From assembly GCF_001730305.1 (NCBI RefSeq), contig NZ_MIJY01000047.1, positions 113,064 to 177,063 on the forward strand: 64,000 nucleotides of DNA, given 5' to 3'. Positions 34,524 to 43,269 of the stretch are shown here, one piece after another (position 1 is the stretch's first letter; the number at the start of each line of letters is the position of its first letter). The notes beneath the pieces were generated by a model. The model ran no database searches. It was not told the DNA's origin and worked only from the letters and a program-made list of their open reading frames with translations. The position numbers were made by a program, and so were the translations under genes. The DNA comes from Enterococcus termitis (GTDB lineage Bacteria; Bacillota; Bacilli; Lactobacillales; Enterococcaceae).

Positions 34524-34588
34524 CCGTTTATTTTAAAATAATCATGAATAAGTAAAAGGTTTGTGTATTTTAATAGTGTAGAAAAGTG

Positions 34589-34604
34589 AAAAAGATGGTG
34601 GCTA
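34589..34604 (+). other. Toxin mRNA 5' element complementary to the downstream RNA
   Basis: AAAAGATGGTGGCTA (34590-34604) is complementary, with one G-U pair, to TAGCCACCGTCTTTT at 34803-34817. Both lie outside coding sequence around the small toxin gene. Confidence 0.5.
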
Positions 34605-34663
34605 ACGCTCTCAAAAAGGGGGGATGCCTATGGTTCTTGGCTTTATCCTAGAAAGGAACAAGC

Positions 34664-34750
34664 ATGTCTGTTTTTGAAGCACTGACACTAATGATTGCAT
34701 TTGCAACTTTAGTTGTGTCGCTGACGGATAGAAGCAAACCAAAAAAATAA
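34664..34750 (+). CDS. Putative holin-like type I toxin, 28 residues
   Basis: A 28-codon ORF with GAAAGGAAC upstream, encoding MSVFEALTLMIAFATLVVSL followed by TDRSKPKK. The pattern of a short acidic start, one hydrophobic helix and a lysine-rich end is that of the Hol_Tox family of small membrane toxins common in Firmicutes, where translation is controlled by an antisense RNA. A hairpin follows the stop codon. If expressed, the peptide would insert in the cytoplasmic membrane. Confidence 0.75.
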   Translation: MSVFEALTLMIAFATLVVSLTDRSKPKK

Positions 34751-34790
34751 CCATCTAATCTTTACTTTGGACAGTAATTAGATGGTTTTA
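34749..34790. terminator. Terminator of the toxin mRNA
   Basis: Perfect 11-bp inverted repeat AACCATCTAAT (34749-34759) / ATTAGATGGTT (34777-34787) followed by TTT; it starts in the toxin stop codon. Confidence 0.8.
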
Positions 34791-34794
34791 ACTA

Positions 34795-34860
34795 TTTAAT
34801 TATAGCCACCGTCTTTTGAACGGGTCTACAAGAGAGGCAGACATCCTGCCTCTTTTCATT
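34795..34860 (+). ncRNA. Candidate antitoxin RNA
   Basis: A short stretch that begins with the segment complementary to the toxin mRNA leader (34803-34817) and ends with an 8-bp hairpin (AGAGGCAG 34833-34840 / CTGCCTCT 34846-34853) and TTTT. A promoter is not convincing (TTGGAC at 34767-34772 lies at a plausible distance). The following stretch to 35040 is AT-rich with nothing recognised. Confidence 0.35.
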
Positions 34861-35040
34861 TATAATTCTAACATAAAAAAACAAAAAGGTCACCACTATT
34901 AATATGAAAAAAATTATTTTCGAACAAGCATAATTATATAAGCAAAATGAAGAATGAACATAGCTTAAACATCGCCTCTATAGTTTCAGGTCTCAATAGG
35001 CTTAAGATGATTTCACTCATTCCATTGTTGTTCTAGGTTT

Positions 35041-35787
35041 CTACCAAGGTTGTGTTGTTGGTCCCACTGTAAATTCATTCACATTTACATCTTCTGGTTG
35101 ATCGATTGCATAAGCAACAATACTCGCAATGCGGTCCGGTGTTATCCCATATTGCTTATACAAACCTGTCATTCCTTCTGAAGTTTCTTTATCTGTAATC
35201 GTTGTAAGCAACTCTGTATTAATTGCTGCTGGATAAATAGTTGCAGTCCGAATGTTCGTGCCTTCTTGTGCTGATTCCATACGCAAGACTTCCATAAAAT
35301 CACGAACCGCCCATTTTGTCGCACCATAGACTGCTCCACCAGGATATGCTTTTAATCCAGCCACAGAAGATGTTGTGATCACATGTCCTGATTTTTGTTC
35401 AATGAATGACGGTAATACCGCAGCAATCCCATTCAAAACGCCTTTAATATTAATATCAATCATTTGGTTCCATTCATTTACCTTTAATGCTGATAATGGT
35501 GAGTTTGGCATAATACCCGCATTCAGAAAAATCACATCCACTTTTCCATATGTTTGTTTTGCAAACGAAACAAGGCGTTCATTTTCTTCCGGAATTGTCA
35601 CATCGGTAACTTGATAAACAGCCTCTCCTGTGTTCTTTTTGATTTCTTCTGTAATACGTTTAAGGTTTTCTTCTCTACGTGCAGCTAAAACAACTTTTGC
35701 CCCTTTTTCAGCTAATAATTTTGCTGTAGCTTCTCCGATTCCTGATGATGCTCCTGTAATAATAATAACTTTATCTTTGATAGACAT
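35041..35787 (-). CDS. Short-chain dehydrogenase/reductase
   Basis: A 248-residue classical SDR: TGASSGIG cofactor motif, AARRE after the second strand (NADP preference), NAGIM, catalytic Ser in TTSSVAG and YGATK (Tyr and Lys). It is of the YdfG-like oxidoreductase group. It is the last gene of a minus-strand cluster with a lipoprotein and an acetyltransferase (35 bases after the lipoprotein gene) that is divergent from a LysR regulator. Confidence 0.88.
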   Translation of the reverse strand: MSIKDKVIIITGASSGIGEATAKLLAEKGAKVVLAARREENLKRITEEIKKNTGEAVYQVTDVTIPEENERLVSFAKQTYGKVDVIFLNAGIMPNSPLSALKVNEWNQMIDINIKGVLNGIAAVLPSFIEQKSGHVITTSSVAGLKAYPGGAVYGATKWAVRDFMEVLRMESAQEGTNIRTATIYPAAINTELLTTITDKETSEGMTGLYKQYGITPDRIASIVAYAIDQPEDVNVNEFTVGPTTQPW

Positions 35788-35822
35788 AGACTGTTCCTTC
35801 CTTTCAATGAAATCCTCTTTTG

Positions 35823-36326
35823 TTATTTTGTAAACCGAACTTCAATACTTGAATGATCCAACACTTCATTTAGTAATTCTCTTTCGCGGATCTTTCCCAA
35901 TGGTGTATAAGAATAATTTGTTGAAAATGAGTCATAAAAAAGTACGAGACACTCCGAACCAAATAGCATGATATCACCTTTTTCAATTTGTGTAATTATT
36001 TCTGGATTGACAGGCAAAGGGTTTGATAAATAGCTGTATTTTTCATTGCTATTCAGCTCATCCATCGTGAGTGTTAACGGAAATCTTTCTTGCAACGCTC
36101 GTGATGAAGGATTATTCAGCCATTCGATAGAAAATATTTTTTGTTCGATTTCGATTTTTGTCATTCCCTTATCAGCTTCCTCTATACTTATCTGTTGGGG
36201 ATATGTTTCCTCACTGCTTATAGACGACAAATTCTGTTTTTGTTCCACGCTTTCCAGTCCTTTACACCCTTTGATCATCGGCAGAAAAACCATGAGCGTG
36301 ATTCCGAAAATCATTCGATTATTCAT
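35823..36326 (-). CDS. Lipoprotein with cyclophilin-like fold
   Basis: A 167-residue protein with a short signal peptide ending MIKGC (Cys21), hence probably a lipoprotein although the lipobox is not ideal. The domain from about residue 57 (MTKIEIEQKIFSIEWLNNPSSRALQERFPLTLTMDEL to SYTPLGKIRERELL) matches the cyclophilin-like (PF18050 type) proteins: a small beta barrel with an ALxxxLP-like segment and a GDIMLFGSECLVLFYD strand pair. These are usually found beside reductases and LysR regulators, as here. Its start overlaps the acetyltransferase gene by eight bases. Confidence 0.7.
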   Translation of the reverse strand: MNNRMIFGITLMVFLPMIKGCKGLESVEQKQNLSSISSEETYPQQISIEEADKGMTKIEIEQKIFSIEWLNNPSSRALQERFPLTLTMDELNSNEKYSYLSNPLPVNPEIITQIEKGDIMLFGSECLVLFYDSFSTNYSYTPLGKIRERELLNEVLDHSSIEVRFTK

Positions 36327-36885
36327 CGATCATTCGGACAACCTTTGCCGGACTTCCAACGACGATAGCATTCTTTGGCACATCTTTTGTCACTGTTGCA
36401 TCTGCAGCAATAACTGAATTTTCACCCACAGTCACTCCAGGCAATATTGTCACATTTGCACCAATCCATGCATTTTCCTTGATCACTATGGGAGCCACTT
36501 TGATCCCTCTTCGTTTCTCTGGCTGGATTAAGTGATTTACTGTAAGTAGTCTGCTCCCTGGACCGATCAAGACATGATCTTCAATCGTAATACCGCCAAG
36601 GTCAACAAAAGTAACATTTTTATTAATGAAAATATCTTGACCAAATGCAATATGCCTGCCAAAGTCAGTATAAAACGGCTGAGAGATTGTAACAGTTTCA
36701 GAAATAGCTTTTCCTGTGATTTCTTCTAAACGAATCAAGAGTTCTTTGTTTTTTAGATACTGTGCATTTAGCTCCATAGCTTTAGGTTCATTTTCAGCTT
36801 TTATTGAGTGGATTTCTTTAAATAGCGGAGAATCTTGCAGAATCTCTTTTCCAATTATTTTTTCTTTCAAACCTATTTTAGACAT
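36319..36885 (-). CDS. Left-handed beta-helix sugar O-acetyltransferase
   Basis: About 188 residues from ATG 36885, which follows GTGAGGG. It has the maltose/galactoside acetyltransferase N-terminal helix and hexapeptide repeats: GQDIFINKNVTFVDLGGITIEDHVLIGPGSRLLTVNH (catalytic His) and ITIKENAWIGANVTILPGVTVGENSVIAADATVTKDVP. It transfers acetyl from acetyl-CoA to a sugar or related hydroxyl. It is the first gene of the three-gene unit and divergent from the LysR gene, a layout common for LysR-regulated oxidoreductase operons. Confidence 0.85.
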   Translation of the reverse strand: MSKIGLKEKIIGKEILQDSPLFKEIHSIKAENEPKAMELNAQYLKNKELLIRLEEITGKAISETVTISQPFYTDFGRHIAFGQDIFINKNVTFVDLGGITIEDHVLIGPGSRLLTVNHLIQPEKRRGIKVAPIVIKENAWIGANVTILPGVTVGENSVIAADATVTKDVPKNAIVVGSPAKVVRMIDE

Positions 36886-37000
36886 GTTATCCCTCACTTT
36901 CTTTTTCTAAAGCTAGCTTTATTGTACAAGAATCAAGTATACTTAACTAATACTTATAAATAATACATGAACATAACTTTAAGTTATAGGAGGTAATAAG

Positions 37001-37867
37001 ATGGACTTACGAGTGTTGAATTATTTTTTAACAGTTGCGCGAGAAAAAACAATTAGTAAAGCTGCAGAAGCTCTTCATATTTCACAACCTGCATTATCGA
37101 AACAATTAAAAGATTTAGAAGCTGAGTTGGGCGTTACTTTATTTGAGCGCGGAAATCGTTTTATCACACTAACCGAAGAGGGCGTTTATTTAGCCAACCG
37201 AGGAAAAGAGATCATTACTTTGGTGGACATGACGACCACAAATTTAAGTAGAAATAAAGTAGTCAGTGGAAAAATTGCGATTGGAGGTGGCGAGACTCAA
37301 GCGTTTAGCTTTCTTGCCGCCCGTCTCAATGAATTGCAACAAAAGCATCCCGACTTAACTTTTGAGTTATACAGCGGTAATGCCGATGATGTTTTAGAAA
37401 AAATTGATAAAGGACTCCTTGATTTCGGTTTAGTGATCGATCCTGTCGAAAAACAAAAATATGAATACCTACGTTTGCCTTTATCTGATCATTGGGGAAT
37501 TCTTGTTAATGATGCGCATCCATTAGCTTCAAAAAAGGAAATAGTTCCAGAAGACATTCAGAAAATGCCTTTATTGATTTCAAATCAATCATTTGTAGAT
37601 AACCTACTTGCTGAATGGCTCGGTGAAAATATTGAGCATTTCAACATTATAGGTACTTATAATCTACTCTATAATGCTTCGTTGCTTGTTAAAGAAGGTA
37701 TGGCGGGAGCGCTTTGTATTGACGGCATTATCAATACTTCAGAGACAAACTTGACCTTTATCCCTTTTTCACCACCACTCACTGTAACATTAAATATTGT
37801 TTGGAAAAAAGGACAGATTTTTTCCAATGCCGCAGAAGAATTCTTGCGGGTTCTTCACTCTTTCTAA
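37001..37867 (+). CDS. LysR family transcriptional regulator
   Basis: A 288-residue LTTR. N-terminal HTH: LNYFLTVAREKTISKAAEALHISQPALSKQLKDLEAELGVTLFERGNRFITLTEEG, then the periplasmic-binding-like effector domain (from about residue 90). It is divergent from the acetyltransferase-lipoprotein-SDR cluster, which it probably controls; the 116-base intergenic region contains AT-rich dyads (TTAAC/ATACTTAT repeats) where it may bind. Confidence 0.88.
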   Translation: MDLRVLNYFLTVAREKTISKAAEALHISQPALSKQLKDLEAELGVTLFERGNRFITLTEEGVYLANRGKEIITLVDMTTTNLSRNKVVSGKIAIGGGETQAFSFLAARLNELQQKHPDLTFELYSGNADDVLEKIDKGLLDFGLVIDPVEKQKYEYLRLPLSDHWGILVNDAHPLASKKEIVPEDIQKMPLLISNQSFVDNLLAEWLGENIEHFNIIGTYNLLYNASLLVKEGMAGALCIDGIINTSETNLTFIPFSPPLTVTLNIVWKKGQIFSNAAEEFLRVLHSF

Positions 37868-37874
37868 GAAAAAA

Positions 37875-37903
37875 TACTGTAGCCTTCTGTCAAAAGCTAC
37901 AGT
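37875..37903. terminator. Terminator after the LysR gene
   Basis: TACTGTAGC / GCTACAGTA inverted repeat followed by CTTTCTTTTTC. It also precedes the end of the convergent small gene. Confidence 0.75.
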
Positions 37904-37920
37904 ACTTTCTTTTTCTTCTT

Positions 37921-38109
37921 CTATTTGAATCGATCTTTTAATCCACTTGAAAGATCCTTGAATTGTTTACCGATTTCTTTTCCTTTTGTTTTATATTCCT
38001 CACCGATGCCTTTTCCTTCTTCTGCATATTTTTCGCCAAGCGATTTTCCTTGTTTTTTGGTTTGTTGAACCGTTTCCTTTAGTTGCTCGATTTCTTCTTT
38101 AAATGACAT
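37921..38109 (-). CDS. Small charged coiled-coil protein, 62 residues
   Basis: A hydrophilic 62-residue protein with repeated Gly-Lys-Glu units (GKSLGEKYAEEGKGIGEEYKTKGKEIGKQFKDL), similar in composition to CsbD/YtxH-like stress proteins but without a clear domain match. A GGAGG site precedes ATG 38109. Monocistronic. Function unknown; intrinsically disordered or helical. Confidence 0.65.
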   Translation of the reverse strand: MSFKEEIEQLKETVQQTKKQGKSLGEKYAEEGKGIGEEYKTKGKEIGKQFKDLSSGLKDRFK

Positions 38110-38340
38110 TATTATTCCTCCTATCTTCTTTTATAGATATTATACATCTGTAGATAAAAATATATCTATAGATTGCTTAAAAAAAACGAATTACTCTTTT
38201 CTGAGCTCCACTTCATTGAAGCATTCAATTAGTGTGAATTTCTCTAATTATTTTTTCCATGTGCTGTGTCCTTCTTAATTTTAACAATTTCATTTGATCC
38301 CTTTATGCTATAATCAATCCATAAAGGGGGAGGTTGTATT

Positions 38341-38724
38341 TTGTTAACTAAATCTTTATATATTTCCTTATTAACTGTTAGTCTTCTATTTTGCATTGTC
38401 TTATTGTATTCAGAAATTTCTCTCTTTACTTTTGGATTAGTAATAGGAGCGTTGATTTGGATTCTAAGTCTCTATACTTTGTTAAAATATAATCAATTTT
38501 TCTTTCTCGCTATTGTATTTATATTTTTAATTATTTTATTGGTACCTCTGTTTTTATTGTTCCTTATGATGTATATTTTTAAAGGTATTCCTGACACTTC
38601 TCATTTATTTGAAACTACTCTTACATCAGTTACAGGTATGAGTTATTGTTTTTTAAATCCTTTATTGTCCTTAATCATCATTAGTCGCAGTCATGCAGAA
38701 AGACTTTTAAACGAAGCAAGATAA
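38341..38724 (+). CDS. Small membrane protein, 127 residues, unknown
   Basis: Starts at TTG 38341 with GGGAGG seven to eight bases upstream and has four hydrophobic segments (residues 5-25, 29-45, 54-82 and 95-115). No family recognised. Very AT-rich compared with its neighbours, which together with the small RNA and integrase remnant downstream suggests an acquired segment. Confidence 0.55.
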   Translation: MLTKSLYISLLTVSLLFCIVLLYSEISLFTFGLVIGALIWILSLYTLLKYNQFFFLAIVFIFLIILLVPLFLLFLMMYIFKGIPDTSHLFETTLTSVTGMSYCFLNPLLSLIIISRSHAERLLNEAR

Positions 38725-38748
38725 CTGTATCTACTCCCTAAAATCTAT

Positions 38749-38777
38749 TTGAAATTTCGCTATATCTTTGATACACT
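38749..38777 (+). promoter_or_regulatory. Promoter of the orphan small RNA
   Basis: TTGAAA (38749-38754), 17-base spacer, TACACT (38772-38777). Confidence 0.65.
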
Positions 38778-38783
38778 ATTTAC

Positions 38784-38850
38784 GAGTGATCACCGCTCGG
38801 ACTTAGAGTTCTTAAGCGTGGTGCCTAGAGTTGTGACTCTAGGCTTTTTT
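38784..38850 (+). ncRNA. Candidate 67-nt small RNA, RNAII/par-like
   Basis: A good promoter is followed, only about 65 bases later, by a perfect terminator hairpin (GCCTAGAGT 38823-38831 / ACTCTAGGC 38836-38844, then T6). No ORF lies between. The size and the GAGTGATCACCGCT start resemble antitoxin RNAII of Fst/par-type loci, but I found no Fst-like toxin on the opposite strand, so this may be an orphan antitoxin or an unrelated regulator. Confidence 0.5.
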
Positions 38851-38899
38851 ATTTGAACTACTCTGGATGCTGCTCTTTTTCCAATACTAGCCTTGCATC

Positions 38900-39028
38900 C
38901 TAGTCTTTTTCTAAACGATCGTCTAATTCTTTTTTTGTCCATGTTTTACTACTTTCTTCACAATATCAGTTTTCATCCAATTCGTCATCGCACGCTGGAC
39001 ACATCAGGCAGCCGTAATCATCTCTCAT
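38900..39028 (-). pseudogene. Small zinc-ribbon-like ORF interrupted by UGA
   Basis: ATG 39028 follows AAGGAG with an eight-base gap. The frame reads MRDDYGCLMCPACDDELDEN, stops at TGA (38966-38968), and goes on in the same frame as YCEESSKTWTKKELDDRLEKD to TAG at 38900. Cysteines 7, 10, 13 and 23 straddle the UGA; a Trp codon at that position would give a natural zinc-ribbon-like protein. Either the stop is a nonsense mutation or only the 20-residue N-terminal peptide is made. Confidence 0.5.
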
Positions 39029-39060
39029 CTATTCCACTCCTTAAAAATAAATCTTACTTC

Positions 39061-39153
39061 AAAATTTCAATGGACACTTATTCACACATGACTGACAAAA
39101 TAAGAAATGAGACAGTTGATATCATGGAAAAACTACGGCAGAAGGACAACTAA
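39061..39153 (+). pseudogene. C-terminal remnant of a tyrosine recombinase (phage/ICE integrase)
   Basis: The end of this frame reads KISMDTYSHMTDKIRNETVD followed by IMEKLRQKDN, like the last 30 residues of phage and Tn916-type integrases, in which the catalytic Tyr lies in xxYSHxT. No upstream integrase sequence is present, so it is a scar of a lost mobile element between the small-RNA region and lepA. Confidence 0.6.
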
Positions 39154-39160
39154 TTTGCCA

Positions 39161-39199
39161 CAAAAAAAGCCACTGGCGGCAAACCGGTGGCAATTTTTA
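39161..39199. terminator. Terminator of lepA (bidirectional)
   Basis: GCCACTGG (39169-39176) / CCGGTGGC (39184-39191), one G-U-type mismatch, with a U7 run on the minus strand and T5 on the plus strand. Confidence 0.8.
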
Positions 39200-39234
39200 T
39201 TCAATTTTTGAGAAAAAAACTTATTAAAACCTAG

Positions 39235-41070
39235 CTATTTCTTCGGTTCATCCTCGTCCATTTTCAGAACTGCCATGAAAGCCTCTTGCGGAACTTCAAC
39301 GGAACCAATTTGTTTCATTCGTTTTTTACCTTCTTTTTGTTTCTCTAATAATTTACGCTTACGGGAAACATCTCCGCCGTAACATTTCGCTAATACGTTT
39401 TTACGCAACGCTTTAATATCTGAACGAGCAACGATTTTTTGACCGATAGCAGCTTGAATCGGTACTTCAAATTGTTGTCTTGGAATTAATTTTCTAAGCT
39501 TTTCAACGATTGCCTTTCCACGCTCATAAGCAAAATCTCTATGCACGATAAAGCTTAATGCATCGACTTTTTCACTATTCAATAGAATATCCATTTTCAC
39601 TAGTCGGCTGGTTCTATAACCAGACATTTCATAGTCAAGAGATGCGTAGCCTTTCGTACTTGACTTTAATTTATCAAAGAAATCAAAGACGATTTCCGAT
39701 AAAGGCAATTCATACACCACATTCACACGATAGTCATCCAAATAGTCCATTGTGACAAACTCACCCCGTTTGCGCTGAGACAGTTCCATCACAGCACCAA
39801 CATAATCATTAGGTACCATGATTTGCGCTTTAACAAAAGGTTCTTCTACTGAATCGATTGTTACTGGTTCTGGGAAATCAGCTGGATTGTCAACAACCAC
39901 TTGTGAGCCATCTGTTTTATTAACACGATAGATAACTGAAGGTGCAGTTGTAATCAAGTCTAAATTAAACTCACGTTCCAAACGTTCTTGAATGACATCC
40001 ATATGAAGTAACCCTAAAAAGCCGCAGCGGAAACCAAAGCCTAATGCTTGAGATGTTTCTGGCTCAAATTGCAAGGCTGCATCATTTAGCTGTAACTTTT
40101 CAAGTGCTTCACGCAAATCGTTGTAACGAGAATTATCGATTGGATAGAGTCCGCAATAAACCATTGGATTCATTTTACGGTAGCCCGGCAATGCCTCCTG
40201 AGCAGGGTTCTCTGCTAATGTTACTGTATCTCCGACTTGGGTGTCTTGTACCGTTTTAATGCTGGCAGTAATGTAACCTACATCCCCTACCATTAAGTAG
40301 TCACGTGCTACAGCTTTTGGTGAAAAGATCCCAACCTCTGTCACATCAAAGGTTTTGCCGTTACTCATCATTTGGATTTTATCTCCTGGCTTAACGACAC
40401 CGTCCATTACACGAACGTTTAACACAACACCACGATAACTGTCATAAACAGAATCGAAAATCAACGCTTTTAATGGTGCCTCTAGATCTCCTGTTGGTGC
40501 TGGTACATATTCAACGACTTGCTCTAGAATATCTTCAATCCCGATCCCTGCTTTTGCACTTGCTAGCACAGCTTCACTAGCATCAATGCCGATCACATCT
40601 TCGATTTCTTTACGAACACGTTCAGGATCAGCCGCAGGTAAATCGATTTTATTGATGACAGGCAAAATTTCTAAATCATTATCCAATGCAAGATACACAT
40701 TCGCTAAGGTTTGAGCTTCGATTCCCTGCGCCGCATCAACAACTAAAACAGCTCCCTCACAAGCAGCCAAACTCCGAGACACTTCATAGGTGAAATCCAC
40801 GTGTCCAGGGGTATCGATCAAGTGAAAAATGTATGTTTCACCATCTTTGGCAGTATACGTAAGTTCGACAGCATTCAACTTGATCGTAATTCCGCGTTCT
40901 CTTTCAAGATCCATGGAATCTAACAGCTGATCCTGCATTTCACGAGTAGTAACGGTATTCGTTTTTTCTAAAATACGGTCAGCAAGTGTTGATTTTCCGT
41001 GGTCAATATGGGCAATAATGGAAAAATTACGAATTTTCTCTTGTCTTTGTTTCATGTCATTTATATTCAT
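39235..41070 (-). CDS. lepA: Elongation factor 4 (LepA)
   Basis: A 611-residue translational GTPase. G-domain motifs [10 protein letters not shown] (G1), RGITIK (G2), DTPGHVDF (G3), NKIDLP (G4); then domain II, the EF-G-like III and V, and the LepA-specific C-terminal domain ending [21 protein letters not shown]. It binds ribosomes and assists initiation or back-translocation under stress. Start ATG 41070 follows GAGGACAATAA. Monocistronic with its own terminator. Confidence 0.96.
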   Translation of the reverse strand: MNINDMKQRQEKIRNFSIIAHIDHGKSTLADRILEKTNTVTTREMQDQLLDSMDLERERGITIKLNAVELTYTAKDGETYIFHLIDTPGHVDFTYEVSRSLAACEGAVLVVDAAQGIEAQTLANVYLALDNDLEILPVINKIDLPAADPERVRKEIEDVIGIDASEAVLASAKAGIGIEDILEQVVEYVPAPTGDLEAPLKALIFDSVYDSYRGVVLNVRVMDGVVKPGDKIQMMSNGKTFDVTEVGIFSPKAVARDYLMVGDVGYITASIKTVQDTQVGDTVTLAENPAQEALPGYRKMNPMVYCGLYPIDNSRYNDLREALEKLQLNDAALQFEPETSQALGFGFRCGFLGLLHMDVIQERLEREFNLDLITTAPSVIYRVNKTDGSQVVVDNPADFPEPVTIDSVEEPFVKAQIMVPNDYVGAVMELSQRKRGEFVTMDYLDDYRVNVVYELPLSEIVFDFFDKLKSSTKGYASLDYEMSGYRTSRLVKMDILLNSEKVDALSFIVHRDFAYERGKAIVEKLRKLIPRQQFEVPIQAAIGQKIVARSDIKALRKNVLAKCYGGDVSRKRKLLEKQKEGKKRMKQIGSVEVPQEAFMAVLKMDEDEPKK

Positions 41071-41237
41071 TTATTGTCCTCATTTCTTTAATAAAAAGCT
41101 AAATGAGCGATGCATATAATTCGAGATATCCTATGCTCATCGCTCCGATCTTTTTCAATCAGCACTTACCATTATAGCAAGGATTTACTTAGAATTAAAG
41201 AACTTTCCACATTCCGACTGCTCTAATCAACTCAGGA

Positions 41238-41852
41238 TTAAAAATCGTCAAACTGATTGGTAATAAATAGGACGTGCTGCTTTTCTATCATGAAAAAACC
41301 AGTTTGAGGTACATCAAGACGTAACAGCTCTTCATTGCTTAAATTTAATAAACAGCCTCTAAATACTCGACCGAAAAGACCATGCGCCATGATAATTACA
41401 TGTTCCGCCTCTATTTCTGTCAAGTCTCTTATAAAATCATTACAACGTTCTTTTACCTCGAACAGACTTTCTCCATCTGGAGAGTTAAAATACCAGTTAA
41501 ACGCATCGCAGTCAATTGTAGGATGAACTTGTTGAATTTGTTCTTTGTTTTTACCATTCCATCGTCCAATATTGACTTCCTTCAAACGCTCGTCTGTAAT
41601 GAGCGTCAATGAGTTTCTATTAAGTATTTTCTGGATGAGTGCTGAGCTTTGCAGCGCCCTTTCTAATGGACTCGACACAAACATGATTTCTTGATCCGCA
41701 ACTGCTATCAACTTTCGCTTTAAAAGAAATCCATTTGTTTGCGCCTGCTGTTTGCCGACTTCAGTCAAAGGAGAATCAAGAATTCCTTGGTAGATGCCTT
41801 TTCTATTGTAGGTCGTTTCTCCATGTCTTAATAAATAGATTTTTTTCTTCAC
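41238..41852 (-). CDS. Histidine phosphatase family protein (phosphoglycerate mutase-like)
   Basis: About 204 residues from GTG 41852, which follows GAGGAG; the frame upstream to 41894 has no such site. The RHG motif is LLRHGETTYN, with the second catalytic His in EHVIIMAHGLFG and the SSPLERALQSSALI block of the family. Cofactor-dependent PGM-like fold, probably a phosphatase on a small phosphorylated metabolite (GpmB/CobC/PhoE-like). Confidence 0.85.
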   Translation of the reverse strand: MKKKIYLLRHGETTYNRKGIYQGILDSPLTEVGKQQAQTNGFLLKRKLIAVADQEIMFVSSPLERALQSSALIQKILNRNSLTLITDERLKEVNIGRWNGKNKEQIQQVHPTIDCDAFNWYFNSPDGESLFEVKERCNDFIRDLTEIEAEHVIIMAHGLFGRVFRGCLLNLSNEELLRLDVPQTGFFMIEKQHVLFITNQFDDF

Positions 41853-41992
41853 GATACCAACTCCTCTTATGCTAGCGTAGCATAAAATGAACATTACGCA
41901 ATCAATCTTAACTCTTTTTTAATAAGCAAATACTCTGTATATTCTGTTTTTTTTGATATACTGGACATAGTAAACTAATTGGAGATGGAAAA

Positions 41993-43213
41993 ATGGACCA
42001 AAACGAGTTCAGAGAAAATTTAGAATTAAAAGTTGTTGATGAAAAATATGTAGACCAATTCAACGAATTGTTGAGTTACGTCTTTCAATTCACAGAAGCT
42101 GATTTGGAAGAAAGCGGCTATGAAAGTAAAAAAGAATTGATCAAGTCTAAGCAGCCGATTTTAGAACAGTCAAAAGTTTTTGGCTGGTTCCATGAGGACA
42201 AACTGATTTCACAGATTGCGATTTATCCCTGTGAGGTAAATATTCATGGTACATTATTCAAAATGGGCGGTGTCACTGGTGTCGGGACTTATCCTGAATA
42301 CGCTAACCACGGACTTATGCAGGACTTGATTCATTTAGCTCTTAAAAATATGCGGGAAGATAAACAATGGATCTCTTATCTATATCCTTACAATATCCCT
42401 TATTACCGTAGAAAAGGCTGGGAAATCATGTCCGACAAGTTGTCATTTAAAATTCGTGATACTCAGTTACCTAAACAAGTCAGTGTTCCTGGTATGGTTG
42501 AGCGTGTGAGCGTAGATCATGAGGATGTTTTTACGGTCTATGCAAAATTTGCTCGTCAAAACCACGGCGCATTGATCCGTAGCGAATTCAACTGGGAAGA
42601 ATACTGGCGTTTTGAAAATGAAGATGAACGAACTGCCGCAGTCTATTATGGGGCAAATCAAGAACCTTTAGGGGTTTTGTTTTACTGGGTCGCAGAAGAA
42701 GTCTTTCATATCAAGGAAATGTTTTATATCAATCAAGAAGCTCGTAATGGCTTATGGAATTTCGTTTCCGCTCATTTCTCAATGGTCTATTGGGTGACGG
42801 GCGATATATACAAAAACGAACCTCTTGCCTTTTTATTAGATGACAGTCAGATCAAAGAGACTATTGAACCTTATTTTATGGCGAGAATCGTAGATGTGAA
42901 GGAAATGCTGCTTGCTTATCCATATTCTAGCACCGCAAAACCATTTCACTTTGTAGTTAGTGATCCTGTCGCAGAATGGAACAATGGCATTTTCAGCTTG
43001 ATTTGGGATGAAGACGATCAAGTGAGTGTTTCAAACGAACCATTGGGACATCCTGTCACGATCGATATTCAGACCTTAACTTCTCTTTTGATGAATTACC
43101 GTAGACCAACGTATCTTCATCGAATTGAACGTTTGAATACTGATAAAGAAACTTTAAAATCGTTAGAACGAATTTTCCCTGATCAAGAAGCTTATTTCAG
43201 CGATTATTTTTGA
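41993..43213 (+). CDS. Eis-like GNAT acetyltransferase with C-terminal SCP-like domain
   Basis: A 406-residue protein with the enhanced intracellular survival (Eis) layout: a GNAT domain (acetyl-CoA loop GGVTGVGTYPEYANHGLMQDLI), a second GNAT-like half (about 160-290) and a C-terminal sterol-carrier-like domain (PYFMARIVDVKEMLLAYPY to the end). In mycobacteria Eis acetylates aminoglycosides and other amines; the target here is unknown. First gene of a four-gene plus-strand cluster (41993-44856). Confidence 0.85.
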   Translation: MDQNEFRENLELKVVDEKYVDQFNELLSYVFQFTEADLEESGYESKKELIKSKQPILEQSKVFGWFHEDKLISQIAIYPCEVNIHGTLFKMGGVTGVGTYPEYANHGLMQDLIHLALKNMREDKQWISYLYPYNIPYYRRKGWEIMSDKLSFKIRDTQLPKQVSVPGMVERVSVDHEDVFTVYAKFARQNHGALIRSEFNWEEYWRFENEDERTAAVYYGANQEPLGVLFYWVAEEVFHIKEMFYINQEARNGLWNFVSAHFSMVYWVTGDIYKNEPLAFLLDDSQIKETIEPYFMARIVDVKEMLLAYPYSSTAKPFHFVVSDPVAEWNNGIFSLIWDEDDQVSVSNEPLGHPVTIDIQTLTSLLMNYRRPTYLHRIERLNTDKETLKSLERIFPDQEAYFSDYF

Positions 43214-43269
43214 TAAGACTTGTTTAATGCAGATTAATTAACTTAGATGATTATTGGAGGAACTTTGAC

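Noticed and set aside
38966..38968. UGA as selenocysteine or Trp
   Set aside because: No SECIS-like hairpin was seen just after the UGA, and enterococci read UGA as stop; a nonsense mutation is simpler.
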